Shown here: one piece after another, positions 26,507-34,808 of the stretch
Position numbering within the stretch: the first letter of the stretch is position 1
Layout: the number at the start of each line of letters is the position of its first letter
Source: JACPYM01 sp031423495
Lineage (GTDB): Bacteria; Acidobacteriota; Blastocatellia; RBC074
Direction: 5' to 3'
DNA length: 64,000 nucleotides
Assembly (NCBI GenBank): GCA_031423495.1
Contig: JANPFP010000212.1
Span: forward strand, 62,001 to 126,000
The notes under the pieces: generated by a model
What the model saw: the letters and a program-made list of their open reading frames with translations, nothing else
Told to the model about the DNA's origin: nothing
The model's database searches: none
Position numbers and translations under genes: made by a program

Positions 26507-26512
26507 TCCTGC

Positions 26513-27460
26513 TTATAGCTTGCGCAACTTCACGCTCTCGACTGCGTGGTCTGCACCTTTGTGCAAAATTAAGTGCGCACGCGAACGCGTCGGCAAGATA
26601 TTTTCGCGCAGATTCAAGCCGTTGATTTCCTCCCAGATGCTGTCGGCTTTAACGACAGCCTCGTCATCAGACAAGCTGGCGTAGCGGTGAAAATAAGAAG
26701 CCGGATCGCTGAAAGCCGTGCGCCGCAAGGTCAGAAAGCGGTTCACGTACCAGTGCTTGATATGGGATTCTTCGGCGTCCACGTAAATCGAAAAGTCGAA
26801 GTAGTCAGAAACAAATACAGGATTGTCAGAGCCGACACCGGTTTGTAGCACGTTCAAGCCTTCAAACAGCACGATGTCAGGTTGGCGAATGACGACGCCG
26901 TCGTGAGGAACTACGTCATAAACCAGATGCGAATAGATCGGCGCTTTGACTTGTTTCTCACCTGCTTTCACCTTCGCAATAAAGTTCAACAGCGCGCGCC
27001 GGTCATAACTTTCAGGAAAGCCTTTGCGCGCCATCAAGCCACGTTCGTTGAGCACGGCGTTGGGATAGAGAAAGCCATCGGTTGTCACCAAATCCACTTT
27101 TGATAATTCGCCGTTCAGCGGATGCGGCCATTGCGCGAGCAGGGCTTGCAGCAAGCGTGCCGTAGTGCTTTTGCCTACGGCGACGCTGCCCGCGACGCCG
27201 ATGACGTAAGGCACTTTGGCTTTCTCGTTAGCTTCGCCGAGGAAGGTGTTTTTGGCTTCGTGCAGTTGCTGTTTCGCCGCGACGTAAAGATGCAGCAAAC
27301 GCGACAATGGCAAATAAATCGCTTCGACCTCGCGCAGCGAAATCTCTTCGTTCGTGCCGCGCAAACGCATCAGATCGGCTTCGGTCAGCGTCAGCGGCGT
27401 ATTCGCGCGCAGCCGCGACCATTGCGACCGCGAGAATTGCAGGTAGGGTGAAAGCGGCAT
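26513..27460 (-). CDS. coaA: Type I pantothenate kinase
   Basis: A 315-residue enzyme catalysing ATP-dependent phosphorylation of pantothenate, the first step of coenzyme A synthesis. Features: P-loop GVAGSVAVGKST (about residues 97-108), the substrate region VDLVTTDGFLYPN, KGFPESYD, and the IYVDA and HWYVNRF segments; these match the bacterial CoaA (PRK-type) family at its normal length. ATG at 27460 lies 6 nt after the stop of the npdG gene, so the two are probably cotranscribed. Regulation by CoA is a family property, not visible here. The 31-bp inverted repeat follows. Confidence 0.95.
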   Translation of the reverse strand: MPLSPYLQFSRSQWSRLRANTPLTLTEADLMRLRGTNEEISLREVEAIYLPLSRLLHLYVAAKQQLHEAKNTFLGEANEKAKVPYVIGVAGSVAVGKSTTARLLQALLAQWPHPLNGELSKVDLVTTDGFLYPNAVLNERGLMARKGFPESYDRRALLNFIAKVKAGEKQVKAPIYSHLVYDVVPHDGVVIRQPDIVLFEGLNVLQTGVGSDNPVFVSDYFDFSIYVDAEESHIKHWYVNRFLTLRRTAFSDPASYFHRYASLSDDEAVVKADSIWEEINGLNLRENILPTRSRAHLILHKGADHAVESVKLRKL

Positions 27461-27466
27461 AGTCAG

Positions 27467-28135
27467 TTATAGACCGGAGATGCGAATGCCTGAGTGTTTT
27501 TTGTAGCGAATGTTAATGCCGATCAGCAACGCGGTCAGGGCTTCGACGGTGCGCGATTGCGCGAGCAATCCGGCGTCAACGTAACGACATCCGGTGATCG
27601 CTTCAACCAGTGGACGCAGCTTCTCCTTCGCGTCTTTCTTATCGCCGCACACGAAGATGTCGCAGTCTACATCATGTGTCAGATCGGCAAGCGCCTCGGC
27701 TCCAACGTTGTGAAAAGCCGAGACGACTTCGGCGTGCGCGGGGATGTATTCGCGGCACTGCTCCGCCGCCGAACCCGCCCAGACGCCCAACACCCGCGTA
27801 GGCTTGCCGCCCACCGCAGGCTCAAGCGGCACGGTGACATCTATGACCAATGCGTTTGGTTGGATCGCAGGTACGATGTCTTTGAGAGTGGCGATTTGCG
27901 CGGCGAATGGAATCGTCAGCACGACGATGGACGCGCTCGCGGCGGCGTCTGGATTGGTCGCGCCGTTGATGTTGGCACTGCCCAGCAAAGCGTTGAATTC
28001 ATCCGCTGCGGCTTGTGCGCGCGCCGCGTCACGTGAACCTAACGTGATGTGATAACCGGCTCGCGCCCAGCGCAAAGCTAAACCTTTGCCCTGATCGCCT
28101 GTGCCGCCGATAATGGCGATGCGTTCTTTTTCCAT
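27467..28135 (-). CDS. npdG: F420-dependent NADP reductase
   Basis: A 222-residue Rossmann protein matching F420:NADP oxidoreductase (NpdG). The dinucleotide motif IIGGTGDQGKG is at residues 7-17, with the NADP-binding LGSRDAARA segment following. Later segments (VIDVTVPLEP, AEVVSAFHNVGAEAL and a C-terminal GCRYVDAGLL) are characteristic of the family. It transfers hydride between reduced F420 and NADP+. Its presence implies that the organism makes or scavenges coenzyme F420; no F420 synthesis gene lies in this window. It is first in an operon with coaA, divergent from the chromate transporter across 84 bp. Confidence 0.85.
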   Translation of the reverse strand: MEKERIAIIGGTGDQGKGLALRWARAGYHITLGSRDAARAQAAADEFNALLGSANINGATNPDAAASASIVVLTIPFAAQIATLKDIVPAIQPNALVIDVTVPLEPAVGGKPTRVLGVWAGSAAEQCREYIPAHAEVVSAFHNVGAEALADLTHDVDCDIFVCGDKKDAKEKLRPLVEAITGCRYVDAGLLAQSRTVEALTALLIGINIRYKKHSGIRISGL

Positions 28136-28219
28136 AAGTGAAATCTGCGTGAAAAGGAATTCGGCATTTCGATCAATGCCGTTGATTTTGATCCACTATA
28201 GCATTGCGACTTTAGCTTC

Positions 28220-29788
28220 ATGAAAGCGTCCGGCAGTAACGAGGAAAAACTTCCCACCATCTCGCAACTGAAACACCCCTTCTCAGCCAGCGAACTCAAA
28301 GCGCGTTTGTCTGAACTGTTTGGTTTTTTGCGCACCGTACCCGCGCGTCTGGCCCACGCCTTCCCTCAACCTGACAACCCCGTGGGCGGTCGCGCGTTGG
28401 CGCAGACGGCTTTGAAATTGGGAATCACCGGTTTTGGCGGAGGCATAGCCATCCTGGCGCAAATCCGCCGCGTGGTGGTGCGCGAACGCCGCTGGATGAC
28501 CGACGAAGAATTCCTCGACGCCGTGTCACTTGCGCAAAGCCTGCCCGGTGCGAACGCGGCGAATGCGATGAGTTACGTCGGCCTCAAACTCGGTGGCCCA
28601 CGGGGCGCGGCGATTGCCTTGTCAGCTTTCGTGTTGCCTTCGTTTTTGATGATGATCGGCCTCACCATCGCGCACGGACACCTCGAACAAAGCGCAGACG
28701 CCAAACTCATTTTTCAGGGCTTCAATGCCGCCGTCGTCGGATTGATTGCGGCTACCACAGCGCGACTGGGGCAGACCGCCATGCAGCGCCAGTGGCATTT
28801 AGAGTTAGGCGTAGCCGCAGGCTTCTTGCTGATTTTCACCCAAACGACGGTGGCCGAAGTCGTACTCGTAGCGGGCTTGACCGGCCTCGTAATTCAATCG
28901 TTCAAAGCGCGCGCGCGGCGACGTTTGCGTACTGAAGTCCACAAAGAGCGGCAATCTGACGCACGCTCCGCCGTGGCCGGAGTACAAGCGCGCCAGCACG
29001 CCGCCGAGTTGATCGAACAAGCTGACAACCCCAAAGAACGACTGACGGGCGATCACATGGTCGAGACGGCTTTGCCGCCCTCTCCGCTAAAAGAAGAAAA
29101 GCCCGAACGCAAAACGCTTGATCCCGCATTAGCGCCAAAAGACAAGTTAAACGATTCCGGCAAGCTTTTGAGCGTAGCGCCCTTTGCCCTATGGTTGCCG
29201 TTGCTCTTGCTCGCCGCGTGGCCGTGGCTGACGAAATTGGTGGCGTATCTCTTGTCTATGTGGCAACTCGCCGCGATCTTTTTGCGCGTAGGCACAGTGA
29301 CTTTCGGCGGCGGGTTCGTGATGATTCCGCAAATCGAAACCGACATTGTCGAAGTCAATCATTGGATGAGCCATCAGACTTTTGCCGACGGCATGGCCTT
29401 CGGACAAATCACGCCTGGCCCCGTGCTGATTACTGCCACGTTTATCGGCTACAAAGTCGCAGGCCCGCTGGGAGCAGTGGTGGCAACCATCGCGGCCTTC
29501 TTGCCTTCGTTCGTGATGACAGTGATTGCGGGCGCTTCGCTCAATCGCTTTCGCTCAAACCATCAAGTGCAATCCTTTCTGGCTGGCGTAGCCCCCGCCG
29601 TCGTAGGCATGCTCGCCGCCGCCGGTGTGAGCCTGGCGCGTTCGGGTTTGAAAGGGCCGGTGAGTTACGGCATGGCGACGCTGGCGTTTTTGCTGATGAT
29701 GCGCGCGCGACTGAATCCGGTCATCATCATTTTCGGCTGCGGCGTGTTGCAATGGGCGATTGCGCGCGGCTTGCTGCCATCGTTTTGA
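28220..29788 (+). CDS. chrA: Fused two-domain chromate transporter
   Basis: A 522-residue membrane protein with two CHR domains. Each begins with the family signature: GITGFGGGIAILAQIRR at about residue 70 and GTVTFGGGFVMIPQIETD at about residue 355; each is followed by LAQSLPGANA or FGQITPGPV. The family exports chromate with proton or sulfate exchange, but many homologues are uncharacterised. A 90-residue charged linker (about 230-320, with many Arg, Glu and Lys) separates the halves. It is longer than I would expect and looks cytosolic. The stop is 13 bp from the ECF sigma stop on the other strand. Confidence 0.9.
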   Translation: MKASGSNEEKLPTISQLKHPFSASELKARLSELFGFLRTVPARLAHAFPQPDNPVGGRALAQTALKLGITGFGGGIAILAQIRRVVVRERRWMTDEEFLDAVSLAQSLPGANAANAMSYVGLKLGGPRGAAIALSAFVLPSFLMMIGLTIAHGHLEQSADAKLIFQGFNAAVVGLIAATTARLGQTAMQRQWHLELGVAAGFLLIFTQTTVAEVVLVAGLTGLVIQSFKARARRRLRTEVHKERQSDARSAVAGVQARQHAAELIEQADNPKERLTGDHMVETALPPSPLKEEKPERKTLDPALAPKDKLNDSGKLLSVAPFALWLPLLLLAAWPWLTKLVAYLLSMWQLAAIFLRVGTVTFGGGFVMIPQIETDIVEVNHWMSHQTFADGMAFGQITPGPVLITATFIGYKVAGPLGAVVATIAAFLPSFVMTVIAGASLNRFRSNHQVQSFLAGVAPAVVGMLAAAGVSLARSGLKGPVSYGMATLAFLLMMRARLNPVIIIFGCGVLQWAIARGLLPSF

Positions 29789-29801
29789 AGCGGTACTGAT
29801 T

Positions 29802-30461
29802 TCAAGCCACCAAGCCACTCAACTCTTTTCTCAACACGATCATCCCTGCGCGAATGCGCGTTTTGACCGTACCCAACGGCAACGCGAATCGTTCCGCCAA
29901 TTCGCCGTGGCTCAAGCCTTCAAAATAAGCCGTTTCAATTAACAACCGTTGCTCGGGCGTAAGTTGCGCGAGCGCCTGACGAACCAGTTTGGAGCGTTCG
30001 TTAAGCAGGCTGTTGTCTTCGGGCGAATCGGTATCAGCGGCAACGGTGAGGCTGACGCTTTCGAGGCCGTCGCTTTCGCGCATCTGCCCTGCCGAAGCGC
30101 GTATGCGATCCAGCGCGCGGCTACGCGCAATCGTCATCAGCCACGCCAACACCGAACCGCGCGACGTGTCGTAACTCGACGCCTGTCGCCACGCTTGCAA
30201 ATAAACGTCGAGCAACACCTCTTCTGCCGTGGCCGGATTTTTGAGCATCCGCAACAACAAGCCGTATACCTGCCGCTGCGTCGCGTCATAAAATTTCGTG
30301 AAAGCGGCTTGATCCCCCGTCGCGCTGGACGTCATCCATTGGCCTAATTGCTTTTGCAGCGCATCGTTTTCCGCAACGGCTTTGGCGCGCGGCATGGCGG
30401 TGGTAGCCGATCGCTTCGCGGCGACAAAGGAACGGACGGGTTGTGGGGGTGAAAGTAACAT
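29802..30461 (-). CDS. ECF RNA polymerase sigma factor
   Basis: A 219-residue sigma-70 family ECF factor. Region 2 is at residues 45-110 (FTKFYDATQRQVYGLLLRML, then EEVLLDVYLQAWRQ) and region 4 at 150-210, with the helix-turn-helix GELAERFALPLGTVKTRI. The N-terminal 30 residues are an unusual basic extension. The ATG has a perfect AGGAGG site 6 nt upstream. It is followed only by a convergent gene, so no anti-sigma factor is encoded next to it; the 66-residue upstream gene is the only candidate partner. It probably controls a stress or envelope regulon, but the target promoters cannot be inferred. Confidence 0.93.
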   Translation of the reverse strand: MLLSPPQPVRSFVAAKRSATTAMPRAKAVAENDALQKQLGQWMTSSATGDQAAFTKFYDATQRQVYGLLLRMLKNPATAEEVLLDVYLQAWRQASSYDTSRGSVLAWLMTIARSRALDRIRASAGQMRESDGLESVSLTVAADTDSPEDNSLLNERSKLVRQALAQLTPEQRLLIETAYFEGLSHGELAERFALPLGTVKTRIRAGMIVLRKELSGLVA

Positions 30462-30476
30462 AGTGTACCTCCTGCA

Positions 30477-30677
30477 TTAGTCTTCAGATTCGGGTTCACT
30501 CTCTGTGGTCACTTGTTGACTGACCTGGGTGATGCGTTCAAGCGCGGCTTCGGGCGTCATTGCCCGCCAGTGTTCACCTTTCTGAATGTGCTCGACATCG
30601 AACAAGATGCGCTCGGCCTGCCCTTCTTCTCGAATCACCCAACAACGTACCAAAAACGAACTGTACAGTTTCATCAT
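30477..30677 (-). CDS. Unknown 66-residue protein before sigma factor
   Basis: A small gene 15 nt upstream of the ECF sigma gene, with GAGG before a double ATG. The product begins hydrophobic (LYSSFLVRCWVI) and then becomes acidic, with a tail rich in Glu and Ser (TTESEPESED). Residues 15-35 (REEGQAERILFDVEHIQ) resemble the small proteins of unknown function that often precede ECF sigma genes in Acidobacteria. It lacks an HxxxCxxC zinc motif, so it is not a classical anti-sigma factor. The order suggests cotranscription with sigma. Confidence 0.55.
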   Translation of the reverse strand: MMKLYSSFLVRCWVIREEGQAERILFDVEHIQKGEHWRAMTPEAALERITQVSQQVTTESEPESED

Positions 30678-30872
30678 CTCGCCTCTTTTTTCAGCTTGTT
30701 ACGGTGGGCAAATTAACCTGTGCCAGTTCCGCTATTGTTCCCTCATTCTCCAAAGTCGCTTCCAGCCGACTTCCAAATGACTTCCAACAATGGATGTCGC
30801 TGAATCAACAAGGCTTAACAACCAAACCTCGCGCAAAATATTTTTTGCAAAAGATGTGAAAACTCGGCCATC

Positions 30873-30949
30873 AAGTGCGTGGAGTCCACGCTTTAGCATG
30901 AGTCTCGCGCAGCGAATGCCTCACGCTAAAGCGTGGACTCCATGCACTT
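30873..30949. repeat. 30-bp imperfect inverted repeat
   Basis: Arms 30873-30902 and 30920-30949 are inverted copies with two mismatches and a 17-nt spacer. They lie in the 321-bp gap between the 66-residue gene and the SARP regulator stop (30678-30998). The stem could terminate the regulator transcript. No other feature was seen in the gap. Confidence 0.75.
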
Positions 30950-30998
30950 GGTTCATCGGTAAAGGCGCGAAACGGGAGGTGAAAGAGGTCAGGCTTTC

Positions 30999-33368
30999 TT
31001 ACTTCAAGCCGATGCGTTGGCGGAGCGATTGAAAGCGCGGTTCGTTGCGCAGCGGATCGAACTTGGGTTCGACATCCAGCAAGACGAGCGCGTCGGCGTG
31101 CTCTTCGACGGCTGTGGTCAGATGGTCGAGCGCGCGTTCCTTTTCGCCCAGACCAGCCGAAAGGATGGCGAGGTAATAAGGCGACACGTAACGTTGCTGG
31201 CTGAGTGATTGCAACTTGGCTGAAATCGTCAACGCCTCGGCTCGATTGCCTGAGGTCGCCAGCCCATGTCCCAAATAGGTCAGCGTCGCGGGTGTCTCAT
31301 CTATTTGCGCCGCGCGACGGAATTCAACCAATGCCTGCGCGTGATCACCTTTTTGTTCGTAAGCCCAGCCGAGAAAGAAATGTGCGAAGGCGAAATTCTG
31401 ATCGAGTTCGAGCGTTCGTTTGAACTGGTCAATCGCTTCGTCATAACGGCGCGCGAAATAAGGCAACAGGCCGAGGTTCGCGTTGATGATGAGCGACAGC
31501 GGATCGAGTTGTTGGGCCTGCTTGAGTTCAACGAGGGCTTCGGCGTTGCGCTGGCGATAAGCCATCAACAAACCGTACCACTGGTGCGCCGAGGCGTAAT
31601 TGTTATCCAGAGCAATCGCGCGTTTGAACGAACGCTCAGCTTCGGCGTAATTCCAGTCATAACGCCACTGCACAATACCCAATGAAGCGTGCGCAGCGGC
31701 GAGTTGATCGTCGAGCGCTAACGCTTTCTCGACGGCTGCGCGCACGCGCGGAATGGCTTCGCTGGGCGGACGCTCCAAACCAGACAACGTATGCCACGCA
31801 TCCGCCAGCCCCACATAAGCCAACGCGAACTTCGGGTCGAGTTGAATGGCTTGCTCGAAATATTCGATGGCGCGTTTGGTTTCGGACACGGTGCGACGGT
31901 TCCAGTGAAAGCGGCCTTTCAGATAAGCCTGCCACGCTTCGTTGTTTTGCGTCGCGCGCGCTTCCGTGCGCGTGCGCTCTTCGTCAGTGAGGCGCTGGCG
32001 CAACTTGCCCGTGATGTCGCGCGTGATGAGCGTTTGCAGCGCCAGCAATTCAGACGGATGGCCTTTGTAACTATCGCCCCATAATTGCGCGCCGTTTTTC
32101 ACGTCAATCAAATCGGCTTGTATCAGCAATTCTTCGCCACGTTGCTGCACTCGTCCCGTCAAGATGGCTTGCACCTGCAATTGTTGCCCCAACGCCTGCG
32201 GATCGAACTCGCGCCCCTTGAAGCGAAAGGCCGTCGTGCGCGCCAATACACGCAGGCTCGGCAAACGCGAAAGATTGTTGATCAGGCTTTCCGTAATGCC
32301 ATCGCTGACGTATTCGTCGCCGCCGCTGTTGGTAAAAGGCAAAACGGCCAGGGCTTCGATTTGCAAAGATGCGGGGGATGGCCAAAAACGCCACGCAGCA
32401 AAACCTGCCAGGCACAGCACGATTGCGCACACCGCCGCGTAAAGCCCGCGCGAGGTTCTAGCCTTCACAGTCGTCGCCACATTCGTCGTCGCAGTCCTAG
32501 CCGCAACGGCGGGCACTGAAGGCGCGAGCGCCTCAGCCGCAACGCCCCCACTCACGCGATGCCCGCCTGATGACGTATCGCTCGCAAACTGGCCCGCCAC
32601 AATTTGATCGTGCAACGCCACCGTCACCGGTTCCGGCTCGGCGTCGAATTCCTTGCGAATGGCGTCGCGGCAGCGTTGGTATTGCTCAACGGCCTGATGA
32701 CGGTTGCCGCTGCGCGCGTATAGCGTCATCAGACGGCGATGCGCTTCTTCGTTGGCGGTGTTGAAAGTCAACAACCGTTGCCACTGCTCAACGGCTTGCG
32801 CAGCTTGCCCGCCCGTTTCGTGAAGCTGCGCGAGATGTTCGATCAATCGCTGCGCCAACCGCCGCAACTGTTCGCGCCGCGCCGCCGCCCAATCTTCGTA
32901 ACGGTCTTCTTCGAGCAAGTCGCCCGCGTAAAGCGCCAACGCCGTTTCGCAGTCATTCGTGTCAGTGCTTTTCAATGCAGCGGCGGCCTGTTGTTCAAAG
33001 GCTTCGACATCTACCCACAATCCACCGGGCCATAACGCACCGAGCAATTGAATGTGCTGTTCGTGGGTTTGCAGAAAGCGCGATTGCGCGCCGCTTTTCA
33101 GTTCGGGTTCGAGCGCACGCCGCGCGGCGTGCAAGGCTTTGTTTAAGTTATTCGAGGCGAGTTCGGGTTCGAGTTCAGGCCAGAGCGCTTCCATCAACTG
33201 TTCGCGGTGCATTTGATGGTGCGGCGCGAGCGCCAGCAATTTGAGCAGGGCTTTGGCTTTGCGCCGCGTCCAATCACGTTCAGCCACAGGGATGCCATCT
33301 ACGGTGATGGCAGATGCGCCAAGCAAGCGGAGTTCAAGTTTGCCGGGTGTGTGGGGAGTCAGGTTCAT
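30999..33368 (-). CDS. SARP/BTAD regulator with membrane helix, TolB-like and TPR domains
   Basis: A 789-residue membrane-anchored regulator. Residues 10-100 are an OmpR/PhoB-type winged helix (RRKAKALLKLLALAPHHQMHRE). Residues 105-255 are the BTAD helical domain typical of SARP activators. A transmembrane helix lies near 313-332 (YAAVCAIVLCLAGFAAW). A TolB/FlgO-like periplasmic domain spans about 345-440 (IEALAVLPFTNSGGDEYVSDG). Residues 465-780 are TPR repeats (YVGLADAWHTL, AYEQKGDHAQAL, YLGHGLATSGN). The architecture resembles CadC-like one-component sensors that bind DNA from the membrane. No ligand is evident. It lies 28 bp after the HEPN gene. Confidence 0.85.
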   Translation of the reverse strand: MNLTPHTPGKLELRLLGASAITVDGIPVAERDWTRRKAKALLKLLALAPHHQMHREQLMEALWPELEPELASNNLNKALHAARRALEPELKSGAQSRFLQTHEQHIQLLGALWPGGLWVDVEAFEQQAAAALKSTDTNDCETALALYAGDLLEEDRYEDWAAARREQLRRLAQRLIEHLAQLHETGGQAAQAVEQWQRLLTFNTANEEAHRRLMTLYARSGNRHQAVEQYQRCRDAIRKEFDAEPEPVTVALHDQIVAGQFASDTSSGGHRVSGGVAAEALAPSVPAVAARTATTNVATTVKARTSRGLYAAVCAIVLCLAGFAAWRFWPSPASLQIEALAVLPFTNSGGDEYVSDGITESLINNLSRLPSLRVLARTTAFRFKGREFDPQALGQQLQVQAILTGRVQQRGEELLIQADLIDVKNGAQLWGDSYKGHPSELLALQTLITRDITGKLRQRLTDEERTRTEARATQNNEAWQAYLKGRFHWNRRTVSETKRAIEYFEQAIQLDPKFALAYVGLADAWHTLSGLERPPSEAIPRVRAAVEKALALDDQLAAAHASLGIVQWRYDWNYAEAERSFKRAIALDNNYASAHQWYGLLMAYRQRNAEALVELKQAQQLDPLSLIINANLGLLPYFARRYDEAIDQFKRTLELDQNFAFAHFFLGWAYEQKGDHAQALVEFRRAAQIDETPATLTYLGHGLATSGNRAEALTISAKLQSLSQQRYVSPYYLAILSAGLGEKERALDHLTTAVEEHADALVLLDVEPKFDPLRNEPRFQSLRQRIGLK

Positions 33369-33396
33369 TGCTTATCAACGCATGTTGAATGAGGTG

Positions 33397-34761
33397 TTAA
33401 AATGATAATTTCTTGTTCTCTAATTCTTCGAAGAATTGTTCTATTGTAAGACCGCTATTTACGACACCAATTAACCATTGAAAAAAATCCCAAGCATCTA
33501 TCATGAATTCCGCAAGAACGGGAGCGCTATCAATTTCTAAGTAGCTTCCATGATGAATAAACGAGGAGCGCAAGTTATATATCTGTTTGGTGTTAGAAAT
33601 GATGCGTTTTCTTTCTTCAACGTCACGACCTATTGAAAGCGCGATCCTGAGACCTAAGTTGTCTTGGATAGGCTCGCTGGCATTTTTAAGTAGAATTGAT
33701 TCTAAAGAAACAAGTAGATAGATAAGTTTATCAGTCGGATTCTGAGCTAAAGAACTTTTCGAGTAGAGGATTAAACTGTCAATCAACTTCCTCTCAAATT
33801 TTGATAAATGGCCTTTAAGTAGCCATGCGTTTAATATATTGAGTCCAGCGGTTTTCATCTCGGCTATTTTAGCACTTCCGATTCTCCACGAGGGTTCCGC
33901 TTGGCTGGCAGCGCTATTTGAGATATTAGTAATTCGACCATCTTGTAGCTGTAGGTGATTTTTAGACTCTACATGCTCTTTTCCCATTAAGGTGCAGTAT
34001 GAAACCAGCCGAGGTGATGCATTTGCTGGCGAGTAAAACCGCAATAAGCTAATAGCTCGCTCGGCTTCTTCATAAGCAAACTCTTCTGCCCGAATTGATT
34101 CAGCAGTCACCTTCATGGTTGCTGCTGCAAAACCTTGAAATTTGCTGCGATCTTCTTCTTCCAACTGGCTCAAATAAATTCGTTCTTCAGATGTTTGAGG
34201 AGTTGGAAACCGAGATACCCATTGATCTAGCATTTCTCTAGTAATCGTTTTGAAAGTAATTTTCCCAAGCTGAATATCTGATTGAATATGTAGCCATGCA
34301 ATTGGTATCCATATTTCAATTTCCTGAACCAATTTTTCACATTCACCTAAGACAAAGCCTGACATCAATAAAGTAGTTTGGGTTAAATATTTATTCTTGA
34401 CCCAAGAGAATATGAGACGGGTTAAAGTTTTTATGCTTACTGTACTGCGAAGGCTTTCCGTATTTTGCATTCCTTCGGCGAGGCGGACGAGGTTTTTGTA
34501 GCCTTCACCTTGTAACCCTACAATTTTCTTATCGTGGTTGAAGATTTTGCCTATTTCATTGTTTAACCTATCAAGCGGTGAAACTTCAATCACGTCGCTG
34601 ATGTCTTGATCTGTGAGCGTAGCGGAGACATGAGTATCAGGGTCTAATGGCCCAGCAGGGATTCTGCTTGCGGATTCTTGATACTCTGTAATTTCGAGAA
34701 CAAGTTTCTCAGCCTTTTTATTGAAATTATTCATGGCTTCAGCATGTAATTCGAGTTTCAA
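33397..34761 (-). CDS. HEPN-domain protein (ApeA-like), probably acquired
   Basis: A 454-residue protein. The C-terminal 150 residues have the HEPN-Apea pattern: two amphipathic helices around KLIYLLVSLESILLK, followed by NLRSSFIHHG, which contains the Rx4H catalytic motif of HEPN ribonucleases (near residues 396-402). The N-terminal 250 residues match no family I recognise and may be the sensor half. In known ApeA-type anti-phage proteins HEPN RNase activity is triggered by infection. The gene is clearly AT-rich against the GC-rich window, a sign of horizontal transfer. Start: TTG at 34761 with GGAAGG 8 nt upstream; an ATG at 34734 is the alternative. No partner gene is evident. Confidence 0.65.
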   Translation of the reverse strand: MKLELHAEAMNNFNKKAEKLVLEITEYQESASRIPAGPLDPDTHVSATLTDQDISDVIEVSPLDRLNNEIGKIFNHDKKIVGLQGEGYKNLVRLAEGMQNTESLRSTVSIKTLTRLIFSWVKNKYLTQTTLLMSGFVLGECEKLVQEIEIWIPIAWLHIQSDIQLGKITFKTITREMLDQWVSRFPTPQTSEERIYLSQLEEEDRSKFQGFAAATMKVTAESIRAEEFAYEEAERAISLLRFYSPANASPRLVSYCTLMGKEHVESKNHLQLQDGRITNISNSAASQAEPSWRIGSAKIAEMKTAGLNILNAWLLKGHLSKFERKLIDSLILYSKSSLAQNPTDKLIYLLVSLESILLKNASEPIQDNLGLRIALSIGRDVEERKRIISNTKQIYNLRSSFIHHGSYLEIDSAPVLAEFMIDAWDFFQWLIGVVNSGLTIEQFFEELENKKLSF

Positions 34762-34808
34762 TGAGATTTCCTTCCGTCGTCTCTGAAAAGCAAGAGCCTA
34801 CTTTAAAC

